From contig KQ964347.1 in the NCBI GenBank assembly GCA_001566295.1, positions 1-11,156 on the forward strand: 11,156 nt of DNA, read 5' to 3'. Source of the DNA: Microdochium bolleyi. Taxonomy: Eukaryota; Ascomycota; Sordariomycetes; Xylariales; Microdochiaceae. Under the pieces are notes generated by a model. That model had not been told where the DNA came from. It worked only from the letters and a program-made list of their open reading frames with translations, and made no database searches. This document shows, piece by piece, positions 1-7,861 of this stretch (position 1 is its first letter; each line of letters begins with the position of its first letter). The position numbers and the translations under genes were made by a program.

Positions 1-216
1 CAGAAAGGAGGGTCCCTTACAATTAGCCAGGCAGAAGATTTGAAGTCTCAATTAGATGCGACGGTACAGTTAGTTGCAGAAACGACTCGGAATAGTGGTC
101 GTACGAGGAGGCTAGAAATGCGCGCGCGACGCTGTGGCGTCTGCGGCGAGCCCGGTCACAATGCGCGTACGTGTCAGAAGGTTGAGTCTGCCTCTGGAGA
201 AGAGGATTCTGAATAG
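1..216 (+). CDS. Fot1/pogo-family transposase, C-terminal fragment with CCHC zinc knuckle
   Basis: This is the last 71 codons of a transposase, open from the window edge to TAG at 214-216. The tail reads as a polar helical segment, then an Arg-rich stretch, then a zinc knuckle CX2CX4HX4C with ligands at codons 45, 48, 53 and 58. It ends in an acidic Ser/Glu/Asp tail. In fungi this layout is typical of the C-terminus of DDE_1 (Fot1/pogo-like) transposases, where the knuckle is thought to help nucleic-acid binding. The catalytic domain is upstream and not visible, so activity cannot be judged. No stop or frameshift occurs in the visible part, in contrast to the heavily mutated related element at 880-2881. 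A Gag-type retroelement knuckle is an alternative, but the terminus immediately downstream has a DNA-transposon structure. Confidence 0.75.
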   Translation, partial: QKGGSLTISQAEDLKSQLDATVQLVAETTRNSGRTRRLEMRARRCGVCGEPGHNARTCQKVESASGEEDSE

Positions 217-280
217 TTTCAATTGATTTCAGGCGTTGTGGTTGAATTGACTTATATATTATCGTACGAGCACCTGGAGG

Positions 281-331
281 GTGACCCGTTCACTTGTGTG
301 ACCCGTTCACTTGTGTGACCCGTTCACTTGT
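281..331. repeat. three perfect 17-bp tandem repeats in the transposon terminus
   Basis: The unit gtgacccgttcacttgt occurs at 281-297, 298-314 and 315-331 with no mismatches. Read inward from the tip on the opposite strand, the unit is CAAGTGAACGGGTCACA. It resembles the 17-bp-spaced motifs inside the two other pogo ends in this window. These are probably transposase-binding sites; that role is inferred. Confidence 0.9.
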
Positions 332-527
332 GGATTACGTTATACACTCCTATATATAATATTATTATGCTGCTTGTAATATCCGAAGGCTTTAGGAATG
401 TTCTAGCGAACCAATTGGTCCAGTACACGGTATTCTGGAAGTTAGACATCTTCCTGGGTGTAACCTGAGCGAAGCTAGTAGGGACTGATAAAAGCACCAG
501 GGCAGGTGTGACGAATGTCGATCTCAT
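324..527 (-). CDS. candidate small secreted protein, 3' end replaced by transposon
   Basis: This is a 67-codon frame read leftward from ATG at 527-525, with A at -3. The first 21 residues look like a signal peptide: a basic residue at position 2, a hydrophobic core at about residues 5-16, and a Ser-Phe-Ala|Gln cleavage context after residue 20. The mature part is about 47 residues, rich in aromatic and polar residues, with no cysteine. The last five codons and the TGA (324-326) lie inside the terminus of the pogo element, so the original 3' end was lost or displaced when that element inserted. A TATA-like stretch sits about 70 bp upstream of the ATG. I do not recognise the protein. It could be the first exon of a larger secreted protein, or a chance frame in AT-rich DNA. 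Confidence 0.35.
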   Translation of the reverse strand: MRSTFVTPALVLLSVPTSFAQVTPRKMSNFQNTVYWTNWFARTFLKPSDITSSIIILYIGVYNVIHK

Positions 528-877
528 ATTATTATGTCGCTCTAATCCCGAGCAAGGGATCGCAGTCGTTAAACAGGAGTAGGCTGAGAGTGCTTAAATA
601 TTTTTGCGAAATGTATCACAACGATGTCCAGGAAAAAAGCAGCATATCAAACAGCCAGATTCGACGCTATGTATGTGACAAGAATGTCAAAAGTGGCTTC
701 TATATTCAAAGACCACCCCTGATGTACAACATAGTACGTGGAGTCAAGGTTTAACGTCACGTGGTTCGATTTGAACTCCGCTCCACAGCGCTATTTTTGG
801 CTGCAATACAGTGCGTAGACACGTACTAAAAGTACTTGAATTGTGTCCCACCTAGCACCACTGATCAATCAAAGACC
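341..877. other. AT-rich interval between two transposons
   Basis: Apart from the minus-strand candidate at 324-527, the only open frame of note is a plus-strand frame at 515-754 (79 codons). It has no recognisable domain and overlaps the candidate's start. A small inverted repeat (gtact/agtac, 823-835) is present. No tRNA and no transposon homology are recognised. Confidence 0.5.
593..605 (-). promoter_or_regulatory. TATA-like element upstream of the candidate secreted protein
   Basis: On the minus strand this reads aaaaatatttaag. It is followed by a pyrimidine-rich run and reaches the ATG at 527 after about 70 bp, which is plausible core-promoter spacing for a fungal gene. It is only as good as the gene call it supports. 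Confidence 0.25.
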
Positions 878-879
878 TA

Positions 880-980
880 CCCGTGCCACGCCCCACCTCG
901 TCGTCGCGCCTGTTTAGGAACAGGCGCACCACCTAAAGGTGGTGCTCTGCAGCAAATTGACGCAGTCAACAAAGTGACGC
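880..980 (+). repeat. left terminal inverted repeat
   Basis: About 101 bp, matching the reverse complement of 2781-2881. Visible differences are a G/T substitution, a change with a one-base indel in the second hairpin loop, and one T/A substitution in the subterminal repeat. Inside are two adjacent hairpins and two 17-bp-spaced motifs. Confidence 0.93.
906..945 (+). other. two adjacent hairpins inside the left TIR
   Basis: The first hairpin pairs GCGCCTGTT (906-914) with AACAGGCGC (919-927) around TAGG, a 9-bp stem. The second pairs GCACCACC (926-933) with GGTGGTGC (938-945) around TAAA, an 8-bp stem. They share two bases, so only one can form fully at a time. Both lie between the TIR tip and the 17-bp direct repeats. 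Confidence 0.85.
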
Positions 981-986
981 GCCAAA
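953..986 (+). repeat. two 17-bp-period subterminal motifs in the left TIR
   Basis: CAAATTGACGC at 953 and CAAAGTGACGC at 970 are 17 bp apart. The right TIR holds the same pair in inverted orientation. Pogo transposase is known to bind short motifs repeated within its TIRs, so these are probable binding sites; the role here is inferred. Confidence 0.7.
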
Positions 987-1003
987 ACACCAAAAACCTC
1001 AAT

Positions 1004-2722
1004 ATGTCGGTCCAACGGCGCCGACAGAGTAAAATGGAAAGTGCCCTCCGTCAGGAAGACCTTGAAAAAGCCATAAGATACCTTGAATCCAACCCAGGTG
1101 CCTCGGTGCGGGCTGCAGCACGCGATTTTGAGGTCTCCGAAGCCACCCTCCGAAGGCGTGTCAACAACAAAATACCTACAAAGAAGCCGCACAACCATAT
1201 GTGTAAGCTTACAGATGGTGAAGAGGTGGCCGTTTGCAGGTATATTGATCGTCTGGATTTCGTCAATCTTGCTGCGCAGCCTCGCCACGTTGTAATGTGC
1301 GCAAATCGGATTCTCTGGGCGCGTGCGTCTCACCTGGAGCGCCAGCAATTTTCACCCCTCAAACCTCAATGGGCCTCTAGATTCATTAGACGATATGGCT
1401 ATTATAAAGCAAGACGTTCTACAATAAGCTCAGATCGTACTGCAGCTGAAGATATCAACCGCGTCCACCAGTACTTCGAGAAGCTGAAGATACAGCTCGA
1501 CAAAGGTATCCCTCCCGAAGACATATGGAACATGGATGAGACAGGCTTCCGGCTCGGAGTCGGTTCAGACGACGTTATTGTTACCAAGCGAAGTCGCGCA
1601 TATAAACACCATATCTCGCTCCCATAGAACCGTGAGCCGGCAACAGGGAGAGAGGCTATCTCTGCAGCTGGAGACTACATCCCCGCGTTCCTGATCCTTC
1701 AGGGGATCGTCCATATGTCGAGATGGTACTGCGTTCCTGAACTTCACCCGAACACTAAGATCGCGATATCACTAACCGGCTTTACAAACGACGAACTTAC
1801 GCTACAATAAATTAAACACTTCGATACCTATACAAAAAGCAAGACAATTAGAAGCCACCGGTTACTGATTGTTGACGGCCACGGGTCCCACCATACAACA
1901 GAGGTAATCGAGTACTGCGACAAAAACAATATTATCCTCTTTGGCCTTCCTCCATACCTTACACATATATTGTAGCCTCTCGACGTCGCCGTTTTCCAGC
2001 CGCTCAAGCACTACCAGGGCTTTGCAATCGACGATCTCTGTCGTACAGGAGCAGGAGAGATCACCAAGTTGGAGTTCCTAGGCTATATTGAAGCTATCCG
2101 CAAGCAGGCGTTCAAACAAAACACTATCCGCACCGCCTTCAGGAAATCGGGCATATGGCCATACAACCCACAGCTGATCCTCGAGAAGCTTTAGGAACGA
2201 CTTCCTCGCTCTATCACGCCTCCTATGGCCCTAACAGGCTCCTCGCCGATCAGCACTCCGCAGACGTACAGGCAGCTTACCAAAGCAAGCTACAGGCTCA
2301 AAAACGAGCTCAAAAACGAGCTCCTACCTACAGAAATCGAGCGTTCTATCGACCGCATAATCAAGGTTGCTCAGGCCTCTATCACAGAGTTAATACAGGT
2401 GAAAACCGACCTTCGTAACACCAAACATGCCAACGACGTCAGGAAGGCCCGGAGGGTTACGAAGAACCGTAGACTGCAATCAGGTGGTGTCGTCGAAGTC
2501 GAATATGGCAGAGCAATGGTCAAGAAGGCAGACGATAAGGAGGAAGTAACGTTACGCAAAAAACTCGCTAACCTCGAGAAAAAACGAGTTTCTGCTGCAA
2601 AGAAGCTGGTCAAGGACGCTACATCAGGGGCTACAAAAAGGCGCGCCAACAACGCCACAGAGGAGACAGAGGCTCCTCGAGCCCAAGACTCTTACATGGG
2701 GGTATTCCCTGTAAACCCTTAA
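1004..2722 (+). pseudogene. pogo/Fot1-type transposase (DDE_1), four in-frame stops
   Basis: The same frame runs 572 residues from ATG 1004 (another Met at 1034) to TAA 2720-2722. Domain order: HTH_psq at about residues 15-55 (ASVRAAARDFEVSEATLRRR); CENP-B/Tc5-type HTH at about 68-130; DDE_1 catalytic core from about 170; and a Lys-rich, probably coiled-coil tail at about 490-550. The three catalytic Asp are present: MDETG (codon 1535), VDGHGSH (codon 1874) and PLDV (codon 1982), giving a D35D spacing. Stops lie at 1625 (TAG), 1808 (TAA), 1973 (TAG) and 2192 (TAG). The 1808 stop falls where the family has a conserved Trp before KHFD. The 1973 stop falls where it has Gln before PLDV. Both fit C-to-T or G-to-A decay. 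The frame is otherwise intact, with no frameshift, so inactivation was by point mutation. Unlike the element at 1-340, there is no C-terminal zinc knuckle. Confidence 0.93.
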
Positions 2723-2780
2723 TTATATTACAGCAACAGCCCTCGTGGTGGTTGAGATAATCGCAATAAACCTCATTGTA

Positions 2781-2881
2781 TGCGTCACTTTGTTGACTGC
2801 GTCATTTTGCTGCAGAGCACCACCTATGGTGGTGCGACTGTTCCTAAACAGGCGCGACGACGAGGTGGGGCGTGGCACGGG
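2781..2881 (-). repeat. right terminal inverted repeat
   Basis: Mirror of 880-980. One base difference breaks the stem of the outer hairpin here, while the inner hairpin (GCACCACC-TAT-GGTGGTGC, 2816-2834) is intact. The tip abuts TA at 2882-2883. Confidence 0.93.
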
Positions 2882-3003
2882 TAGAGCCGAAACAAACATC
2901 CCCACATTTGGACCTACAGTGGGTTCGCAAAATAACACAAAACGCTGAAATTAGCAGCCTGCCGACCACATATAACTACACGCACTTCACTTATAGCATA
3001 TAA

Positions 3004-3929
3004 CACAACCACACACCTAGCGGCGGTGCCGACGCCCACACTTCGGACCGCAAATTTGACGATGACCAGCGCAAGTACGTCGAGGCTCTCACCAGAGTGA
3101 CGCTGCGACCGCGAGCTATCCGTGCTTCGTTCAAGCAGATGTATCCCGATCATCCAGTCACCCTTACCGACATCAACAACCTCCTCAACGCCCTCCGACT
3201 TGGTGACCTCGATGGGTACACTGCGACGCAAGCCTTGATTCGAGACTTGCGGGCTCGTCAGATCCCGCATCGCGCCACTTCGACAACCACGAGAGGCTCA
3301 TTGCCGTGATCTGGACGTACCCAGAGAGCATCGCCCTCTGGAAGCAGAACTCGGAGGTCTCCAGCTTTGACAATACCTACCGCACAAATCGATACAATAT
3401 GCCGCTGTTCAACGTCACTGGCATCACCTGCAACAACTCATACTTCAATAAGGTACTCGAAGTTGTTCCCAACGAGACCCAATTCTAGTACAATTGGTTG
3501 ATTGAGAAGTACCCAGAGATCGAGGCAGAGATCGGAGCTCCAATGCCAAACGTCGTCATCTCCGACTTCGAGAAGGTCTTCAAGAACGCGGCCGCAGAGT
3601 TCCTACCACATGCCGACCAGCAGATTTGCATCTCCCACATCAACAAGAACGTCATCCACCAGATCAACAGGAAGTGGCAGGACAACAGTGACGACGGTGA
3701 CGACGGTGATGACGCCGAGGAGGAGGAAAATGACACTCAGCTTAGCAGCGAGCAACAGCAGCAGCTTAGGGGAAAGGGAAGATGCCGGAAAATTAGAAAA
3801 GAGGAAAAGAAAAAGAAGAAACACAAGCAACAGTATCCTTTGAGAAGAGCTAAAGGTGACAATCATGACAAGAAAGAGACTACGAACCTCATGTTGAATA
3901 TCAACCCGTGTCCGTCACTCGTTGCATAA
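3004..3929 (+). pseudogene. MULE (Mutator-like) transposase, 5' half
   Basis: The protein starts in frame 1 with an HNH motif (3004-3012), directly after a TAA at 3001, as at the end of a FAR1/MULE DNA-binding region. It continues through DINNLLNALR and TATQALIRDLR to about 3280. A frameshift then moves it to frame 3: FDNTYRTNRYNMPLFNVTG (first catalytic Asp, codon 3369), TAG at 3486, VVISDFEKVFKN (second Asp, codon 3564) and CISHINKNV with the CX2H pair (codons 3627 and 3636). After INRKWQ the sequence enters an acidic and then a Lys-rich linker that stays open to 3929, where family homology is no longer clear. The catalytic Glu and C-terminus are absent here and appear at 8510-9621. Sequence from 2884 to 3000 is open in the same frame but not clearly MULE. 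No MULE terminal repeat is identified. Confidence 0.85.
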
Positions 3930-4707
3930 GAACCCATGGCGCAAATCATGAAACTAGAGCCTAGCAAAGCGTCCTCGAGAAAGCATGTTGAGGCCAAAGT
4001 CTTTCTTAGGTACACGATACAACTTTTCCACAATGAGAGAGCGTCATCAAGGCTTGAGACATGATCATAGAAATAAGGATTGACTATTTGGAAGCCCGGT
4101 TTCGTCAAGAGGACAGCCACAGGGCCAGAAAATCTAGAGCCACGACGAAGAACGGGAAAGCAATCCTTTCAACAAAAAATCAATGTTGTTGTGGTATCAA
4201 AGTATCTAAAATGCTCGCTTACTCTCCCTTCCCCGAAAATGATAAAATAGCAGCTCAGACGAAAAGGACTTCTGGCAGAACGACAAACTTTCGAGAAGCA
4301 GGGACCGTAATTGTGTGTGCTCAGCGGCACCACCAACAATATGGGCGGAACGTCGAAAAATGGGGCACATTTGACTCGTCGCGGGCGGCAGTTGCGTGTG
4401 AATCATCTGATGGCGATGAAGAGCCTGGAGGGCTGTCAGGCCTCTAGCCCGGAGATTGATCGCGGTCGTCCAAGGCGCGATTTCACCAGCGGCGCTGCGC
4501 TTGTCTGTATGCCCACAGGCGGTATCTCGACCTCGGTGACGAGGTATGGATCGTTCCTGTTGCTGACTTCGGCCATACGGGCCTGGATTGATCGTGTCCC
4601 TCTGGGTTTGAAATGCATCTCGTGCTCACGGGGCTTCCGTTCCCGCAGAGATACCCGAGCTTGCGCGGCGCCTTGCCTGTGCCCGACTGGATTGTGTCTG
4701 CACGAAT
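3930..4707. other. unassigned interval after the MULE 5' half
   Basis: There is no recognisable transposase, RNA gene or conserved protein. On the minus strand, 4117-3863 reads as an 84-codon open stretch with some protein-like character (aromatic and aliphatic residues well mixed) but no credible start. On the plus strand, 4061-4447 is open without a recognisable domain. Base composition shifts from moderately AT-rich to GC-rich near 4300. Confidence 0.4.
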
Positions 4708-5016
4708 TCACCGTTTCCGCCATGTGACAGCAACTGCTTGCTGGCTGATATGACATTGTGGCGCGATAAAAGAGAGAAGTTCCCCTGAATGTAGGGCGAA
4801 ATTGGCAACCGAAATGACCGAGGCCGATGTGGCAGTACACGCTGCAAGAGAGTACTGCTCCTGCTGCTGCTGCTCGTCGAGCTTGTAAATATCCCAATTG
4901 CGTTGCAACTCTTCCTCTACCCCTGACGCTCGCGGGACTTGCCATGCCAAACAGCTTCGTGAGCTTTTTGGCCTTCGTGCGCTAATACGCAGAATGGGGA
5001 CAAGCAACAATTCCAC
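4708..5016 (-). other. coding-like remnant downstream of the minus-strand gene
   Basis: The minus-strand frame contains a helix-like, Glu/Gln-rich segment (VEEELQRNWDIYKLDEQQQQ, about 4925-4866) that looks like real protein. A neighbouring frame just upstream (AKKLTKLFGM) also looks coding. Together with the Gln-rich gene at 5653-5267 these could be later exons or decayed parts of one gene. No convincing splice sites link them, and GC-rich DNA gives long chance frames, so this is a weak call. Confidence 0.2.
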
Positions 5017-5164
5017 GTCTTCTGTGCGGCTCGCCTGCTAGGTACTGTCGTAACTCTGAAATGTGTTTTTGGTTTTGCGTGTTTGTAGGGATTAACTCCT
5101 GTCACGGTCCTGCACGCGCGTTTCGCTCATTGCGAAGCCTCGCGGGAGGAGCCGCTTGCTGATT

Positions 5165-5198
5165 TTGTTCTTGTTGCTGCTGTTGCTGCTGCTGCTGC
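5165..5198 (-). repeat. CAG/CAA trinucleotide run (polyglutamine)
   Basis: An imperfect (CTG/TTG)n tract on the plus strand. Read on the minus strand it encodes nine consecutive Gln followed by Glu-Gln in the read-through extension of the gene starting at 5653. A shorter CTG run lies at about 4859-4873. Such tracts are prone to slippage and could vary in length between strains. Confidence 0.8.
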
Positions 5199-5266
5199 AC
5201 GCTCCACCACTGGATCATCGTCTCCTCGATCATGCGCTGCTGCTGCTTGGTAGCGTGGCGCAGCGT

Positions 5267-5653
5267 CTAGCCCATGGCGCGCAGCTCGTCGACGGCCATC
5301 TGGACGACCATGCTGCCGCTCTCGTTGCCGCCGTTGTCGTCCTCGGCCCCGGGGGTGTGGCGGCTGCTCGGGGTCGTACTGGAGACCAGGTGCGGGTGCT
5401 TGTAGTCTGGCTGGTGGTCCGCCGCCCCCGCGTGTGCGGTGACTGTCGTGTTATTGCTGTAGGCGGAGGAGTCGTCGGGCGACTGGCGCGGGGAACTATC
5501 GTGGGCATTCGCGACCTCGCTGATCGTGATGGTCGTGATGGCCGGGCTGAGATTTGTGGATGGCGCAGGGCCCAATGCGTCGGCTGAGGACTTGGAGGGG
5601 GTGGCCATGATGGTGGCAGCATGGGCCGGGCTGGTGTTGCTGATAGCGGCCAT
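5267..5653 (-). CDS. unrecognised Ser/Thr-rich protein, probable nonsense-truncated gene
   Basis: Read leftward from ATG 5653-5651, which sits in a strong Kozak context (gccgccATGgcc). The frame gives 128 residues ending in TAG (5269-5267). The first ~100 residues are low-complexity (Ser, Thr, Ala, Pro, His) and probably disordered. The end becomes helical (MVVQMAVDELRAMG). The same frame continues past the TAG for 54 codons to TGA 5104-5102. It keeps helix-forming sequence (TLRHATKQQQQRMIEETMIQ), then a run of nine Gln. The TAG therefore looks like a nonsense mutation of a Gln codon inside a coiled-coil or Gln-rich region. No DNA-binding motif, signal peptide or membrane segment is seen. Family and function are not recognised. 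The frame is open far upstream of the ATG, so an earlier start cannot be excluded. Confidence 0.45.
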   Translation of the reverse strand: MAAISNTSPAHAATIMATPSKSSADALGPAPSTNLSPAITTITISEVANAHDSSPRQSPDDSSAYSNNTTVTAHAGAADHQPDYKHPHLVSSTTPSSRHTPGAEDDNGGNESGSMVVQMAVDELRAMG

Positions 5654-6334
5654 GGCGGCACTTTTAGATGGGATCGTGTACTTAATCTTGAGGTCGTGCT
5701 TGTCGAAGGCGAGGGGCGAGCGAGGACGATGCGCGAGGGCGGTCTTTCCGTGTACGTGCTTGATTTGGGCGTGTCTATCACGAGACAGCGGATCAAAGCT
5801 GCAAAAAACTCGGCCGGGCGCATTAGATATTGTTTCTGAAACACTTGACTGGCAGGCAGGGAGGCTTGGCTGTACTTTTTCATAATAATATGGCGAGTGT
5901 GCATGAGCGGACGGGTTCCGTCGTGCCCGGTAGTGCTGTCGGCTGCGGCGGACGACGTCGTGGACCCCTTGATCCGATCGCGGTGTTCGCATGGGCTGGC
6001 GAGGGGGGGATAAGTCCGATCAAGGCACAGCGTGGTTCGAGAGAACAATGTCCGTAGCCGGGATGCTGGGTGTGCTGTGTGCGATGGTCGTTGGAGCTGC
6101 TAAGGGACCAAGACGCTGGACACCGAGCAATTGACACAGCAGAAAATGGAAGGATGAGATGGTGACGATGGGCGGCTGCTTGAAGAAACTAGGCTGGGGA
6201 TGGGGCCACGGCGCCTTTCTTCTTTAAAGGTCAACTGCCGGAAGAGAGAGGCACAACCCAGAGGCCCGCTGTGCAGTGTCGATGGGAAAGCTAGGGCGCC
6301 ATGGGCCAGAATCGGCTCATTCTTGCAGGGTCCA
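5654..6334. other. probable upstream region of the minus-strand gene
   Basis: No gene is recognised on either strand; long frames here are GC-driven overlaps. Read toward the ATG at 5653, the minus strand has pyrimidine-rich runs (near 6160-6135 and 6012-6000) and an AT-rich patch (tattatta near 5890). These are compatible with a fungal promoter, but no specific site can be assigned. Confidence 0.3.
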
Positions 6335-6360
6335 GACCGTGGGTCCATGGACCCTTGGTC
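6335..6360. repeat. 26-bp near-perfect palindrome
   Basis: The core GGGTCCATGGACCC (6341-6354) is a perfect 14-bp palindrome. It is extended by GACC (6335-6338) and GGTC (6357-6360), leaving only two central-flank pairs unmatched on each arm. It could be a dimeric regulator site or a cruciform-forming sequence; nothing nearby settles which. Confidence 0.6.
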
Positions 6361-7202
6361 CGAAAGGGGAGGGGGTCCTTGTGACAGGGCAGGCAGGGTC
6401 ACGGTGATTGCGAGTGCTGACCTAGCCTGGCACCACATGGACAGAAGACATGGGAAAGTGAGGCCCCAATCTTGGTGGAGAAATCGGCTGTTTTGGTGGT
6501 GTCCCTTTCCCGTGTCTCTTGTCCATATGGTGCCTTGGCCTGTGCCCTTTTGCACGCGAAGGATGGATGGGCAAGTGAACAGCGGGTTCGGGAAACCGCA
6601 CAGAGGCTGGAGCACCATGCTGGTCTGACAATCTGGCACCCGGCGTGCGTGCAATCCATACGCAGCATGTATTCAACTTTCGAGTCTAGGTTTGAGACTT
6701 CCCCCATCGCCGGATTACTGTCCGTTAAACCTGGCCAGTCAGACGTCGCAGACTCTCAGCTGGATGGAGCTCTCTGTGTGCTTGGGCTTGGGTACTCTGT
6801 GGATCGGGATACTCGAACGTTGCAGCAGGCCGATCACTGCTCCTGAGGCACTGGAACCCCGAATAAAAAGGTCAGAGGAGAAGCAAAGAATCCTCTTTCG
6901 GCATCCATGGCAAAGCGGCGGGCCCTGCCCAGAGCCTGATTAGTGAGTGAGGGGGGACTCGCGGCCTCTCGGCCGAAATGCTCCGCTGGCGAATGGCAGC
7001 TTTGCTTGAGCTTCGGCACCATCGCAGCTGGTGTGCCAGCAACAGCCGCGCCCGCGAGACTTGCACAGCACCATCTGACTGCCAAGGTACAGCATGTACT
7101 CATCAGTCCTGTTGTTCGTCAGCTCCATGCGGACAGAGCTCCAAGCATGCGTGGTATGGGAGGGGCCGGCAAAAGTCGGTCGGTAGATGGGCATGGGGCA
7201 AC
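6361..7202. other. unassigned GC-rich interval
   Basis: Many overlapping open frames on both strands, none with a recognisable domain, a good start context or conserved-looking composition. No RNA gene or transposon end is seen. Confidence 0.4.
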
Positions 7203-7226
7203 GTGCAGGAAAGGGTGCAGGAAAGG
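7203..7226. repeat. tandem duplication of a 12-bp unit
   Basis: gtgcaggaaagg occurs twice in direct succession (7203-7214 and 7215-7226). This is probably a replication-slippage product in non-coding DNA. Confidence 0.85.
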
Positions 7227-7463
7227 GTCGCTGGTCGTCCATGATTCCACAACAGGGTGGGCTCGATATGGGTAACAACAGCAAGGACAACGAGGACCCT
7301 CGGACCCTGAGCGGCAGAGGGGTTTTCTGGTTTTTGGGGGAATGGGGCAGCCCCCTAAGCAAGTTGACGAGGTCACCGGCATTCACAGTGTCTGCCTGCC
7401 TGTTCGTTTTGTGTTACCCCATCAGAGCTCAGCCCGGAGCCCGTTGCCGACCACGCACAGCAC

Positions 7464-7485
7464 AGCACAGAAAAAGCACAGAAAA
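7464..7485. repeat. tandem duplication of an 11-bp unit
   Basis: agcacagaaaa occurs twice (7464-7474 and 7475-7485), preceded by a short run of cagca repeats. It lies in an otherwise unassigned interval. Confidence 0.85.
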
Positions 7486-7861
7486 AGCCCCTAAATTTCG
7501 TGCAGCGCGTTGTGTTGCCGATGCTGTCCCTAGCTCCGATCGCGGGCCCAGCCGAGAGCGCGCGGCCTTGAGCATGTCCGTGCATGGCCACTTCTCGCGT
7601 CTAGAATACAGCGGTCCCCGTCAGTGTTACGAGACATAACGGGTGCCGAGTTGCAATCAGGGCCAATCATGCTCATTGCGTGATCCGTCTGGGCATCACC
7701 TCCAGGACGATATACCCCGGATGAGCAGGGAGTAAGCCCTGTCACGGCGACAGCCAGCAAACCTTAGCACCACCACCCACCGGCTCGGCATGCGGGCCCC
7801 TGACTCCCTGCAGGGTCTCGTCTACTTAGGCTAGCGCTGGTGGGAGAGGGCGGACACTCAC

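Larger units (their letters stand above)
1..340 (+). mobile_element. 3' end of a Fot1/pogo-type DNA transposon
   Basis: This is the right-hand end of a Tc1/mariner-superfamily element whose left part lies outside the window. It consists of the transposase C-terminus (1-216), about 64 bp of AT-rich spacer, three 17-bp repeats (281-331) and a short tip ending near 340, followed by TATA at 341-344. A TA target duplication is the rule for this superfamily, so the boundary is placed at 340/341. The exact tip is inferred because the matching left end is not visible. Confidence 0.72.
880..2881 (+). mobile_element. complete pogo/Fot1-type DNA transposon, 2,002 bp, inactivated
   Basis: Both ends are present. 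The outer 17 bases cccgtgccacgccccac at 880 recur as the reverse complement ending at 2881, within near-identical inverted repeats of about 101 bp. TA at 878-879 and at 2882-2883 is the expected target duplication. The interior carries one transposase frame (1004-2722) filling most of the element. Length, TIR layout and TA duplication fit an autonomous Fot1/pogo element of Tc1/mariner type. Four in-frame stops make it non-autonomous today, but its intact ends could in principle still be recognised by a related transposase. Confidence 0.93.

Noticed and set aside
281..331. The three 17-bp repeats as a CRISPR-like array
   Set aside because: There are no spacers, the units are contiguous, and they sit in a transposon terminus of a eukaryotic-type element.
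745..795. A tRNA-like ggttcgatttgaac stretch
   Set aside because: It is a short inverted repeat only; no acceptor stem, D-arm or anticodon arm can be drawn around it.
836..1003. Starting the pogo transposase at 836
   Set aside because: That start is TTG, lies outside the element (left of the TIR at 880), and reads through the TIR. ATG 1004 directly precedes the HTH_psq domain.
5230..6048. A 272-codon minus-strand frame overlapping the gene at 5653-5267
   Set aside because: It is Arg/Pro/Ser/Thr-rich, typical of an alternate frame of a GC-rich gene. The competing frame has the Kozak start and helix/polyQ continuity.
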